This document shows positions 51,447 to 61,002 of a stretch of DNA of 64,000 nt, piece by piece (the first letter of the stretch is position 1; each line of letters begins with the position of its first letter). The DNA comes from Dorea_D hominis (GTDB taxonomy: Bacteria; Bacillota; Clostridia; Lachnospirales; Lachnospiraceae): the NCBI RefSeq assembly GCF_014287705.1, contig NZ_JACOOY010000006.1:124001-188000 (forward strand), written 5' to 3'. The notes beneath the pieces are model-generated. The model worked only from the letters and a program-made list of their open reading frames with translations, searched no databases and had not been told where the DNA came from. A program made the translations under genes and the position numbers.

Positions 51447-52850
51447 GTGGAAGAATTAAAAGAAAAAGGAGCATTTTCCAATCCGTATGTGATGCAGATG
51501 GACAAATTTGCAGATTCGCTGGTTCATTTATCCAGAACATTCTTTACACTGGAAGGGTATAAGGGAACATTTTCAAGAGAGGAACTGGAAACAATGTTTT
51601 CCAGAGTGACGGAGCAGGTATGCGAAAATTGTGAGAACCGGGAAGAATGTCTGGGCGAGAAAAAGATCCAGACATATCAGCGTATGTACGACATCCTGTG
51701 TGCAGTGGAGAAATACGGTGCGGAAATCAATATTGAATTAAAAAGAAAACTTCAGAAACAGTGCGTGATGGCACCTCGTTTTCTGCGGGAGACATTGGAA
51801 GCATTTGAAAATGCAAAACAGCAGCTCATATGGAACAATCGGATGGTGCAGAACCGGGAAGGCTATGCAGGACAGCTGCAGAGCTTTGCGAAAATGATCC
51901 AGTATACGACAAGAGAACTGGAGGCAAGTATTTTTGAGGATCGGCATCTGGAAAAGAAATTAAAAAATTACTTGAAAAAACAGAACATTAAAATGATGTC
52001 GGCAGTATTCTATATTACCCCGCAGGGAAAATATGAAGTACATTTAAGTGTAAAAGCGCCGAAGGGGCAGTGTATTGCGACAAAAGAGCTTGCACACGAA
52101 GTGGGGAAATGTCTGGGACACCCGATGATTCCGGGGCAGAATGAGCGCCCGATTCTCGGAAATGAATATGCGTCCATCGCCTGTGTGGAAGGGGCAAAAT
52201 ACCAGACGATACAGGGAGTTGCCAGAATCGGCAAAGAAGGCGAGAGTATTTCAGGAGATACATTTTTGATGACAGATCTTCCGGGTGGTAAGAAAGGTAT
52301 TGCCCTGTCAGATGGCATGGGTTCCGGGGAAGAAGCATTCCGGGACAGTACAATGGTTGTGGAAATGTTGGAAGAACTTCTGGAGGCAGGATTCCCGGTC
52401 AATACAGCAATCCAGATGATGAACACGGCGCTTGTAATCGGAAGAGAAGAGGTGCGTTTTTCCACGGTGGATGTCAGTTTGTTTGATCTGTATGATGGAA
52501 CATGCGAAATTGTAAAAGCAGGCGCGTCAACGACATTTATCAAGAGAAAGAACAAAGTGGAAATGATTCGCTCTACATCCCTGCCAATCGGAGTCCTTGC
52601 GGATATTGAAACAGATCAGGAAAAACTGGAACTGGAATCCGGCGATATGGTGATTATGGTGACGGATGGAGTACTGGATATGCTGACGGTAGGCGAGCAG
52701 GACACAATTATGTGTACGCTGATCGAACAGTCTTCGCTTGTAAATCCAAAAGAATTTGCCAATTATCTTCTTGGACAGGCGCTGGAATGGGGACAGTCAC
52801 TTCCGGGGGACGATATGACGATCATTGTGACAGGCATCTGGAAACTGTAA
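51447..52850 (+). CDS. spoIIE: SpoIIE-family protein phosphatase lacking the membrane domain
   Basis: 467 aa from GTG 51447 with AAGGGGAG upstream. B. subtilis SpoIIE is 827 aa with ten membrane segments at the N-terminus; none is present here. The central region (about 20-220) has the cysteine-containing VCENCENREECLG, and the PP2C/SpoIIE phosphatase domain (about 240-467) has GDTFLMTDLPGGKKGIALSDGMGSGEEAF, VIMVTDGVLDM and LPGDDMTIIV with the metal-binding Asp residues. It should dephosphorylate SpoIIAA to switch on sigma F. The missing membrane part and a repeat immediately upstream suggest N-terminal loss, but the good start site suggests it is expressed. Confidence 0.9.
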   Translation: MEELKEKGAFSNPYVMQMDKFADSLVHLSRTFFTLEGYKGTFSREELETMFSRVTEQVCENCENREECLGEKKIQTYQRMYDILCAVEKYGAEINIELKRKLQKQCVMAPRFLRETLEAFENAKQQLIWNNRMVQNREGYAGQLQSFAKMIQYTTRELEASIFEDRHLEKKLKNYLKKQNIKMMSAVFYITPQGKYEVHLSVKAPKGQCIATKELAHEVGKCLGHPMIPGQNERPILGNEYASIACVEGAKYQTIQGVARIGKEGESISGDTFLMTDLPGGKKGIALSDGMGSGEEAFRDSTMVVEMLEELLEAGFPVNTAIQMMNTALVIGREEVRFSTVDVSLFDLYDGTCEIVKAGASTTFIKRKNKVEMIRSTSLPIGVLADIETDQEKLELESGDMVIMVTDGVLDMLTVGEQDTIMCTLIEQSSLVNPKEFANYLLGQALEWGQSLPGDDMTIIVTGIWKL

Positions 52851-53000
52851 GAGGGAAAAAACGGTGCAGCCCTTGTAAAACTTGCAATTTTCAGCAAAAT
52901 TATATATATTAAAAATGATATCATAAAACAATTTTTAGATATCATGGATGGAGAATTTGCTCCGAATTTAAAATAGCAGGAAAACAAAGGATATAAGAAA

Positions 53001-54365
53001 ATGTATCAGAAAGTAAAAGCATATGTGAAGAAATGGCATATGCTTCAAAAAGAAGACAGTGTTATTGCAGGTATATCGGGAGGCGCCGATTCGGTATGCC
53101 TTCTTTTCATGCTGCTAAAGCTGCAAAAGGAACTGGGATTTGCCCTAATGGCAGTGCACGTAAATCATGGCATCCGCGGTGCAGAAGCAGAACGCGATGA
53201 AGCTTATGTGAAGCGGCTGTGCAGACAATGGAATGTCCGGCTGAAAGTGTACCGGGAAAATGTGCCGGCATATGCGAAGGAACATGGTATGACCGAAGAA
53301 GAGGCTGGAAGAGATATACGGCGTACTTGTTTCTGTAAAGTATTAAAAGAGTGGGGTGGAACGAAGATCGCCCTGGCGCATCATGAAAATGACAATGTGG
53401 AGACACTGCTCTGGAATCTGTGCAGGGGTACCGGTATCCGGGGTTTGGGAGGAATCGCGCCGGTAAATGATGTGTGGATAAGACCACTGCTCTGCGTAAA
53501 AAGGCGGGAGATTGAATCATATCTGAAAAAGCGGGGAATATCTTATTGTACAGACACGACAAATGCAGACCGCAGGTACATGAGAAACCGTATCCGGATG
53601 GACGTTATCCCGTATTTGGAAGACTGCGTGAATACGGAGAGTGTTTCGCACATGGGAAAGACGATGGAGCGGATGTATGAACTGGAGCAATATATATTAG
53701 AAGAAGTCGGGAAGTATAAAGAGAGCTGTACAGGCTGGAAGAATGGTAGACGGATCATTCGCCAGACAGAATATACAAAGATCCCGAAGGCACTCCGGGA
53801 TAATGTCTTACATGAGATTTTATGTGAGACAGCAGGCAGACGCAAAGACATTGAAGAAGTGCATATACAGATGCTGCGGGATTTATTTACAAAACAGGTC
53901 GGCAAAAGGATCGATCTGCCTTACGGGGTGACAGCAATCCGCACATATGAAGGTGTCCGGTTTGAAAAAAATATACCTGAAGCGTCTTATGCCGGAGACG
54001 AAAATGAATTATTTTCCATTCGTGTATTTGACAGAGAGCCTGGAAATGTAACATTTCCAGAAAAAATATACACGAAATGGTTTGACTATGATATAATTAA
54101 AAATACTGTAAAAATAAGACATCGAATAGCTGGCGACTCCATTGTGATCAACAGATACGGAGGCAGGAAAAAGCTGAAACAGTACTTCACAGACCAGAAG
54201 GTTCCGCAGGAAGACAGAGATAAGATCTGGATCGCAGCGGACGGAGATGAAGTGCTGTGGATCGTCGGTTACAGGCAGAGCCAGAAATACCAGATTACAG
54301 AGAAGACAACGAAGATATTAGAAATACAATATTACGGAGGAGAAGAAAATGGCAGAGACAATTAA
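53001..54365 (+). CDS. tilS: tRNA(Ile)-lysidine synthase TilS
   Basis: 454 aa. PP-loop ATPase motif GISGGADSVCLLFML (residues 24-38), AHHENDNVETLLWNLCRGTG and YMRNRIRMDVIPYLE are typical; the C-terminal domain includes the RHRIAGDSIVI...KLKQYFTDQKVPQEDRD substrate-recognition region. It changes the wobble C of tRNA-Ile(CAU) to lysidine. It overlaps hpt by 17 bp. Confidence 0.96.
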   Translation: MYQKVKAYVKKWHMLQKEDSVIAGISGGADSVCLLFMLLKLQKELGFALMAVHVNHGIRGAEAERDEAYVKRLCRQWNVRLKVYRENVPAYAKEHGMTEEEAGRDIRRTCFCKVLKEWGGTKIALAHHENDNVETLLWNLCRGTGIRGLGGIAPVNDVWIRPLLCVKRREIESYLKKRGISYCTDTTNADRRYMRNRIRMDVIPYLEDCVNTESVSHMGKTMERMYELEQYILEEVGKYKESCTGWKNGRRIIRQTEYTKIPKALRDNVLHEILCETAGRRKDIEEVHIQMLRDLFTKQVGKRIDLPYGVTAIRTYEGVRFEKNIPEASYAGDENELFSIRVFDREPGNVTFPEKIYTKWFDYDIIKNTVKIRHRIAGDSIVINRYGGRKKLKQYFTDQKVPQEDRDKIWIAADGDEVLWIVGYRQSQKYQITEKTTKILEIQYYGGEENGRDN

Positions 54366-54876
54366 AGTTATGATTTCTGAAGAAGATGTAGAGAAGAGAA
54401 TCCAGGAACTGGGAAAACAGATCAGTGAAGCATATGCAGGAAAACAGGTGCATCTGATCTGCGTGCTGAAGGGCGGAGTGTTCTTCATGTGTGAACTTGC
54501 AAAGAGAATTACGGTTCCGGTTTCCATGGATTTTATGAGCGTAAGTAGTTACGGAGACGGAACATCCTCAAGTGGTGTTGTTAAGATCGCAAAAGACCTG
54601 GATGAGCCTCTGGAAGGAAAAGACGTTCTGGTTGTAGAAGATATCATTGATTCCGGACGTACCTTATATTATCTGCTTGAGATCTTAAAGAAGAGAAATC
54701 CAAACAGCATGAAGCTGTGTACGCTTCTGGATAAACCGGACAGACGTGTGCGCGATGTAAAAGTAGATTATGTCGGTTTTGAGATCCCGGATGAATTTGT
54801 GGTTGGATACGGTCTGGATTATGCACAGAAATACAGAAATCTTCCATATGTTGGTGTAGTAGAAGGCGTAGAATAA
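54349..54876 (+). CDS. hpt: hypoxanthine phosphoribosyltransferase
   Basis: 175 aa. PRPP-binding motif VLVVEDIIDSGRTLYYL (about residues 95-111), LKGGVFFMCELA and VDYVGFEIPDEFVVGYGLDY are typical. Salvages hypoxanthine and guanine. ATG 54349 has GGAGGAGAA upstream. The order tilS-hpt-ftsH matches Bacillus. Confidence 0.97.
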   Translation: MAETIKVMISEEDVEKRIQELGKQISEAYAGKQVHLICVLKGGVFFMCELAKRITVPVSMDFMSVSSYGDGTSSSGVVKIAKDLDEPLEGKDVLVVEDIIDSGRTLYYLLEILKKRNPNSMKLCTLLDKPDRRVRDVKVDYVGFEIPDEFVVGYGLDYAQKYRNLPYVGVVEGVE

Positions 54877-54893
54877 AAAAGGAGGATGAGCCG

Positions 54894-56744
54894 GTGACAG
54901 ATAATAAAAAGAACAGAGGACTGAGTGGAATTACTCTGTTCCTGTTTGTACTTATTGTACTTGGCGCACTTTGGTTTACAAATACACTGGATAGCAAGGA
55001 GAGTCAGTTGAGCCGACAGAAATTTGAAAAACTGATTACCAGTGAAAAAGTAGACAGTGTGACGATAACACAGAATAAAAACGTTCCGACCGGAAGCGTG
55101 GAAGTGCAGTTAAAGAACAAGAAAAACGGAGAAAATGAGAAGAACTACTTATATGTATCTGATGTAAATGAGATCCAGAAATATCTGGACAAAGCAAAGA
55201 TTGATTATGAGATGTCGGATGTTCCGAGAGATAACTGGTTTGCAACAACGATTTTCCCGGTATTGCTTACGATGGCTGGATTTTTCCTGATTTTTATGAT
55301 GATGAACCGTCAGGGTGGCGGTGCAAATTCCAAAGCGATGAGTTTTGGAAAAAGTCGTGCAAGACTCAGCACAGAGCAGGATAAGAAAATTACGTTTGCA
55401 CAGGTGGCAGGATTACAGGAGGAAAAAGAAGATCTGGAAGAGATTGTTGATTTCTTAAAATCCCCGAAGAAATATATCCAGGTTGGCGCAAGAATCCCGA
55501 AAGGTGTACTTCTTGTGGGACCTCCGGGAACCGGTAAGACTCTGCTTGCCAAGGCAGTCGCCGGAGAAGCAAAAGTACCATTTTTCACAATTTCCGGTTC
55601 AGATTTTGTGGAAATGTTTGTCGGCGTAGGAGCATCCCGTGTGCGTGATCTTTTTGAAGAAGCTAAGAAGAACGCACCGTGTATTATTTTCATTGATGAG
55701 ATCGATGCCGTGGCAAGAAGCCGTGGAACCGGTATGGGCGGCGGACATGACGAGAGAGAACAGACATTGAACCAGTTACTGGTAGAGATGGATGGATTTG
55801 GCGTAAATGAAGGAATTATCGTAATGGCTGCGACAAACCGTGTAGATATTCTGGACCGTGCGATCTTACGTCCGGGACGATTTGACCGTAAAGTTATGGT
55901 TGGAAGACCGGATGTAAAGGGACGTGAGGAGATCCTGAAAGTCCATGCCAAAGGCAAACCGCTCAGTGAAGAGATTGATCTGAAACAGATTGCGCAGACA
56001 ACAGCGGGATTTACAGGAGCAGACCTGGAGAATCTTCTGAACGAAGCGGCAATCCTTGCGGCGAAAGACGAGAGAATTTACCTGAAACAGGATGACATTA
56101 AGAGAGCATTTGTCAAAGTCGGAATTGGTGCGGAGAAGAAGAGCCATATCATTTCCGAAAAAGAGAAGAAGATTACAGCTTATCATGAGGCGGGACATGC
56201 GATCCTGTTCCATGTACTGCCGGATGTCGGACCGGTTTACAGCGTGTCTATCATCCCGACCGGAGGAGCCGGCGGTTATACAATGCCGCTTCCGGAACGT
56301 GATGAGATGTATAATACAAAGGGCAAGATGCTGCAGGATATTACGGTATCGCTTGGCGGACGTGTAGCAGAAGAAGAGGTGTTTGACGACATTACAACCG
56401 GAGCTTCGCAGGATATCAAACAGGCAACGGGTCTGGCAAAATCCATGGTTGTAAAGTTTGGTATGTCTGATGAGATCGGACTGGTAAGTTATGATAATGA
56501 AAACGATGAAGTATTTATCGGACGCGACCTGGCACACACATCCAGAGGTTATGGCGAGAGTGTTGCAACTGTGATTGATAAGGAAGTAAAGCGTATCATT
56601 GATGAATGCTATGCCAGAGCAAAACAGATCATTGAGGAGCATGAGGATGTACTTCATGCATGTGCAGAGCTTCTTCTGGAAAAGGAGAAAATCTCAAGGG
56701 AAGAGTTTGAAGCATTATTTCACGATGAACCAGTGGAAGCGTAG
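54894..56744 (+). CDS. ftsH: ATP-dependent zinc metalloprotease FtsH
   Basis: 616 aa from GTG with GGAGG upstream. Two membrane helices (about 12-29 and 120-140) flank a periplasm-facing domain; AAA+ domain with GPPGTGKT (209-216), Walker B CIIFIDEIDAV, second region of homology (RPGRFDRKV); zinc site HEAGH starting at H431 plus a distal Asp. Degrades membrane and regulatory proteins. Confidence 0.97.
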   Translation: MTDNKKNRGLSGITLFLFVLIVLGALWFTNTLDSKESQLSRQKFEKLITSEKVDSVTITQNKNVPTGSVEVQLKNKKNGENEKNYLYVSDVNEIQKYLDKAKIDYEMSDVPRDNWFATTIFPVLLTMAGFFLIFMMMNRQGGGANSKAMSFGKSRARLSTEQDKKITFAQVAGLQEEKEDLEEIVDFLKSPKKYIQVGARIPKGVLLVGPPGTGKTLLAKAVAGEAKVPFFTISGSDFVEMFVGVGASRVRDLFEEAKKNAPCIIFIDEIDAVARSRGTGMGGGHDEREQTLNQLLVEMDGFGVNEGIIVMAATNRVDILDRAILRPGRFDRKVMVGRPDVKGREEILKVHAKGKPLSEEIDLKQIAQTTAGFTGADLENLLNEAAILAAKDERIYLKQDDIKRAFVKVGIGAEKKSHIISEKEKKITAYHEAGHAILFHVLPDVGPVYSVSIIPTGGAGGYTMPLPERDEMYNTKGKMLQDITVSLGGRVAEEEVFDDITTGASQDIKQATGLAKSMVVKFGMSDEIGLVSYDNENDEVFIGRDLAHTSRGYGESVATVIDKEVKRIIDECYARAKQIIEEHEDVLHACAELLLEKEKISREEFEALFHDEPVEA

Positions 56745-56779
56745 CAATCGGAACCGGCAGAAGGAAAGGACGACAGAAC

Positions 56780-58840
56780 ATGAATAAGCAGGCTTTATTT
56801 TGTGACGGAACAGCGAGGTATGTGTGCCCGTTGGAACCGGAAGTGGGGGAAACAGTTACACTTAAGTTCCGGGCGGCAAAAGAAGATAATATACAGATAA
56901 GGCTGGCGATCAATAACGAATTATATACGATGGAAAGTGAACGCACCTATGGTGCGTTCACTTATTACCGGGCAGAATGGAAACTGAAAGATGGGATGAC
57001 TTCCTATTATTTTGAGATTCAGGATGGTGAGGAAGTCTGGTATTACAATCGAAGCGGGCTCACGGATGGGCGGATTCCATATTATGATTTTCGTCTGGCT
57101 CCGGGATTTTCCACGCCGGATTGGGCAAAAGGCGCAGTTATTTATCAGATTTATACGGATCGTTTTTATAACGGCGATCCGGAAAATGATGTGGAGACAA
57201 GAGAGTATTTCTATATTGGCGATTACAGCAGCAAAGTAACGGACTGGAACAAATATCCGGCGGCGATGGGAGTCCGGGAATTTTACGGTGGTGATCTGCA
57301 GGGAGTGATTGACAAACTGGACTATTTACAGGATCTGGGAGTGGAAGTACTGTATTTCAACCCACTTTTTGTCTCTCCTTCGAATCATAAATACGACATC
57401 CAGGATTATGATTATATTGATCCGCATTTTGGAAAAATCGTTGAAGATGGCGGCGAACTGCTTTCGCCCGGCGAGAAATCGAATAAAAAAGCAACGAAAT
57501 ATCAGAAACGTACGACTTCCTTTGCAAATCTGGAAGCAAGCAACGAATTATTTATAAAACTGGTAGAAGAGCTGCATCGCCGCGGTATGAAGATTATTCT
57601 GGACGGTGTCTTCAATCACTGTGGATCATTTAATAAATGGATGGATCGGGAGTGCATTTACGAGAGGAAGAAAGGCTATGCTCCGGGAGCATATATTTCC
57701 AGAGAAAGTCCGTATCATGATTATTTCCGGTTCTTCTCAGATGAGGAAAAAGACTGGCCATATAATGGAAAATACGATGGCTGGTGGGGGCATGATACTT
57801 TGCCAAAATTAAATTATGAGGAATCGGTGAAACTTGAGAACTATATTTTAAATATGGGACGCAAATGGGTGTCGCCGCCGTACAATGTGGATGGCTGGAG
57901 ACTGGATGTAGCAGCGGATCTCGGACGAAGCAACGAGTACAATCATCAATTCTGGAAGAAATTCCGTGAAGTGGTAAAAAATGCGAATCCAGATGCGATT
58001 ATTCTGGCAGAGCATTACGGAGATCCGAGAGAATGGCTCGGAGGCGATGAATGGGATACCGTTATGAATTATGATGCATTTATGGAGCCAATCACCTGGT
58101 TCCTGACCGGAATGGAAAAGCACAGTGATGAGATGCGTGAAGAGCTCCGCGGAAATGCAGATAACTTTACTAGAGCGATGACGTATCATATGGCAAATAT
58201 GATGGTGCCATCCCTTCTGACATCCATGAATGAATTGTCCAATCACGATCATTCGAGATTTTTAACGCGTACGAATCATATGGTTGGCCGTGTTGCCGAA
58301 CTGGGACCGGAAGCGGCGAATGAATTTGTTAATCCGGCTGTAATGCGCGAAGCGGTTGCCTTCCAGATGACGTGGATCGGGGCGCCAACGGTATACTATG
58401 GCGACGAGGCTGGTGTCTGTGGATTTACAGATCCGGATAACCGACGAACCTATCCGTGGGGACATGAAGATCAGCAGATGCTGGGATTCCATAAAGAAAT
58501 GATCCGCATACACAAAGAGCATGAAGCGCTGCGGACAGGAGCTGTAGTTATGCTGCACTGTGAGAAAAATATACTGGCTTACGGCAGATTTACAGAAGAA
58601 GAGCAGATTATTGTGATTCTGAATAACCGGAGCGAACTTGCAGAAGTAACGGTTCCGGTATGGCAGGCGGAAGTGCCGATGAAGACAAATATGAGACGGC
58701 TGATGTATTCTTACAAGGATGGATATACAACGGAATATGAGAAATATCTTATCAGGGACGGCGAACTGGTGGTGAATATGGGAGCGTATTCGGCGTTAGT
58801 TGTCGAAACGATAGACGAAATGGGGACGGGGATTTTCTAG
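56780..58840 (+). CDS. GH13 alpha-glycosidase, neopullulanase / cyclomaltodextrinase-like
   Basis: 686 aa, no signal peptide, so cytoplasmic. An N-terminal beta-sandwich (about 1-110), then the TIM barrel: GAVIYQIYTDRFYNG, DGVFNHCG, GWRLDVAADLG with nucleophile D376, ILAEHYGDPREW with acid/base E411, and SNHDHSR with D490. A 50-residue Lys-rich insert (about 225-260) is unusual. It should cut alpha-1,4/1,6-glucans or maltodextrins taken up by the cell. GAAAGGA lies before the ATG. The final GTGIF and stop come from a REP palindrome. Confidence 0.92.
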   Translation: MNKQALFCDGTARYVCPLEPEVGETVTLKFRAAKEDNIQIRLAINNELYTMESERTYGAFTYYRAEWKLKDGMTSYYFEIQDGEEVWYYNRSGLTDGRIPYYDFRLAPGFSTPDWAKGAVIYQIYTDRFYNGDPENDVETREYFYIGDYSSKVTDWNKYPAAMGVREFYGGDLQGVIDKLDYLQDLGVEVLYFNPLFVSPSNHKYDIQDYDYIDPHFGKIVEDGGELLSPGEKSNKKATKYQKRTTSFANLEASNELFIKLVEELHRRGMKIILDGVFNHCGSFNKWMDRECIYERKKGYAPGAYISRESPYHDYFRFFSDEEKDWPYNGKYDGWWGHDTLPKLNYEESVKLENYILNMGRKWVSPPYNVDGWRLDVAADLGRSNEYNHQFWKKFREVVKNANPDAIILAEHYGDPREWLGGDEWDTVMNYDAFMEPITWFLTGMEKHSDEMREELRGNADNFTRAMTYHMANMMVPSLLTSMNELSNHDHSRFLTRTNHMVGRVAELGPEAANEFVNPAVMREAVAFQMTWIGAPTVYYGDEAGVCGFTDPDNRRTYPWGHEDQQMLGFHKEMIRIHKEHEALRTGAVVMLHCEKNILAYGRFTEEEQIIVILNNRSELAEVTVPVWQAEVPMKTNMRRLMYSYKDGYTTEYEKYLIRDGELVVNMGAYSALVVETIDEMGTGIF

Positions 58841-58860
58841 AAAATCCCCGTCCCCATTTC
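58817..58860. repeat. REP palindrome overlapping the end of the GH13 gene
   Basis: Perfect 44-bp palindrome from GAAATGGGG to CCCCATTTC. Its left half encodes the last residues (MGTGIF) and its centre CTAG supplies the stop codon TAG. Confidence 0.92.
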
Positions 58861-58910
58861 AAGTAGTTATCCACAGGCTGATTTCAGCGTTTTCCCGATG
58901 AAAATGTGGA

Positions 58911-59720
58911 TTACTTTGTCAATACTTCAGCCCCATCTTCTGTGATGAGCACCATATATTCAATTTGGGCAGATAGACCGTCGTCAATGGTAAAAACTGT
59001 CCAGCCATTATCTTCGTCTACGAAGAAATCCGGGCTACCTTCGTTGATCATCGGCTCGATTGTAAACATCATACCTGGGACGAGAACCATCTCGCTTCCC
59101 TTTGGTGCGACATAGCATACGAAAGGATCTTCGTGGAATTCCAGACCGATTCCGTGTCCACCGATTTCTTCTACGACAGAGTAACCATTCTTCTGTGCAT
59201 GACGGTTGATCGCAAAAGCGATATCGCCCAAATGTCCCCATGGTTTTGCTTCTTTTAATCCGAGTTCTACACATTCTTTTGTGACACGGACGATCTTTTC
59301 TGCTTCCGGGGACACATTTCCAATCGTAAACATACGGGATGCATCAGAAAAATAACCATCTAATATAGTAGAAACATCTACATTGATAATATCGCCTTCT
59401 TCCAGAATCTCATTTTCATCCGGGATACCATGGCAGATGACATTGTTGATAGAAGTGCATACACTCTTCGGGAACCCTTCGTAATTTAACGGAGCCGGAA
59501 TGCCGCCATGTTCGGTTGTAAAATCATAAACCAGCTTATCGATCTCAGCAGTGCTCATGCCTGCATGGATGTGCGCGGCAACGTGGTCTAACACGGCTGT
59601 ATTAAGATCTGCACTTTTTCGGATCGCAGCAATCTGCTCCGGTGTTTTTAAAAGAGAACGATCCGGTACAATCTGTCCCTTTGCTGCGAGGGACCATAAT
59701 TTCACATCTAATTTATCCAC
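58911..59720 (-). CDS. map: type I methionine aminopeptidase
   Basis: 269 aa from GTG. The first about 20 residues are an extra N-terminal segment (MDKLDVKLWSLAAKGQ). The five metal ligands are seen in INVDVSTILDGYFSD (two Asp), GHGIGLEFHED (His), TIEPMI (Glu) and SAQIEYMV (Glu). NVICHGIPDE holds the substrate His. Removes N-terminal Met from nascent proteins. It converges with the GH13 gene. Confidence 0.95.
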   Translation of the reverse strand: MDKLDVKLWSLAAKGQIVPDRSLLKTPEQIAAIRKSADLNTAVLDHVAAHIHAGMSTAEIDKLVYDFTTEHGGIPAPLNYEGFPKSVCTSINNVICHGIPDENEILEEGDIINVDVSTILDGYFSDASRMFTIGNVSPEAEKIVRVTKECVELGLKEAKPWGHLGDIAFAINRHAQKNGYSVVEEIGGHGIGLEFHEDPFVCYVAPKGSEMVLVPGMMFTIEPMINEGSPDFFVDEDNGWTVFTIDDGLSAQIEYMVLITEDGAEVLTK

Positions 59721-59893
59721 ATTAAATACCTGCTTTCTGTAAAATATTTAGAACTGTATTTTATTATAGCACCTTTTTGGTAATTTGGTATCCTCCATTG
59801 CGTAGATGATAAAAATCATGTATAATTTTAAAATGATTGGTTATTTTGCAAATATATACTTTACAAAAGTGTAATTGTGAAAGGATGATGAAT

Positions 59894-60970
59894 ATGTTTA
59901 GATTAGGTATGCTTACCAGTGGTGGAGATTGTCAGGCGTTAAATGCAGCAATGCGCGGCGTTGTAAAGACACTCTGCGAGAAACGTGATGATGTAGAGAT
60001 TTATGGATTTCAAGATGGATATAAAGGTTTGATCTATTCAAATTTTAAGATGCTGACAGCAAAGGACTTTTCCGGAATCCTGACAATGGGTGGAACGATC
60101 CTGGGAACATCCCGCCAGCCATTCAAATTAATGCGTGTTCCGGATGAGAATGGGCTAGACAAGGTGGAGGCTATGAAACACACGTATCATAAGCTGAACT
60201 TGGACTGTCTTGTGATCTTAGGTGGCAATGGCACACATAAGTCTGCAAATATGCTGAGAGAAGAAGGGCTGAATGTAGTCACACTCCCAAAGACGATCGA
60301 CAATGATCTCTGGGGAACGGATATGACATTTGGTTTCCAGAGTGCGGTAGACATTGCGACGGATACGATCGACCGGATCCATACGACTGCAACATCCCAC
60401 AGCCGTGTATTTATCGTGGAAGTTATGGGACACAAGGTTGGCTGGGTGACACTTCATGCGGGTATTGCAGGAGGAGCGGATATTATTCTGCTTCCGGAGA
60501 TCCCTTATGATATTGATGTGATCGCAGAAGCAATCAATAAGAGAGGAAAAGCCGGAAAACATTTCACGATCATTGCGGTTGCAGAAGGTGCGATTTCCAA
60601 AGAAGATGCGAAACTTTCCAAGAAGGACCTGAAAGCAAAAAAAGCAAAAGAAAAGTATCCGTCTGTTGCGTACGAACTGGCAGAGAAAGTGCAGAAGAAG
60701 ACGGATCAGGAAGTCCGTATTACAGTGCCAGGACATACACAGCGAGGAGGTTCTCCGTGCGCATATGACCGTGTGCTTGCAACAAGACTCGGTGCGGCGG
60801 CAGCAGAGGCAATTCTGGACAGCGATTTCGGCAATATGCTCGGAGTTAAAAATAACAAGATTGTCCGTATCCCACTGGAAGAGGTGGCTGGTAAATTAAA
60901 ATACGTGGATCCAGAATCTGAGATCGTGCATGAAGCAAAACTTGCCGGTATCAGTTTTGGTGATGAATAG
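59894..60970 (+). CDS. pfkA: 6-phosphofructokinase (ATP or PPi donor not certain)
   Basis: 358 aa. I chose ATG 59894, with AAAGG eight bases upstream; earlier ATGs at 59885 and 59888 overlap that site. LTSGGDCQALNAAMRG (residues 7-22) and LPKTIDNDLWGTDMTFGFQSA (131-151; catalytic TIDND) are clear, and VMGHKVGWVTLHAG follows. The phosphate-donor site reads GGNG (N112-G113) with K133 in PKTIDND. PPi enzymes have GGDD plus K; classical ATP enzymes GGDG plus G. The mixed pattern is known in the group III clade, mostly ATP-using. Confidence 0.9.
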   Translation: MFRLGMLTSGGDCQALNAAMRGVVKTLCEKRDDVEIYGFQDGYKGLIYSNFKMLTAKDFSGILTMGGTILGTSRQPFKLMRVPDENGLDKVEAMKHTYHKLNLDCLVILGGNGTHKSANMLREEGLNVVTLPKTIDNDLWGTDMTFGFQSAVDIATDTIDRIHTTATSHSRVFIVEVMGHKVGWVTLHAGIAGGADIILLPEIPYDIDVIAEAINKRGKAGKHFTIIAVAEGAISKEDAKLSKKDLKAKKAKEKYPSVAYELAEKVQKKTDQEVRITVPGHTQRGGSPCAYDRVLATRLGAAAAEAILDSDFGNMLGVKNNKIVRIPLEEVAGKLKYVDPESEIVHEAKLAGISFGDE

Positions 60971-61002
60971 ATAAATGACAGATAAACAGGGAGTGTAAAT
61001 AA

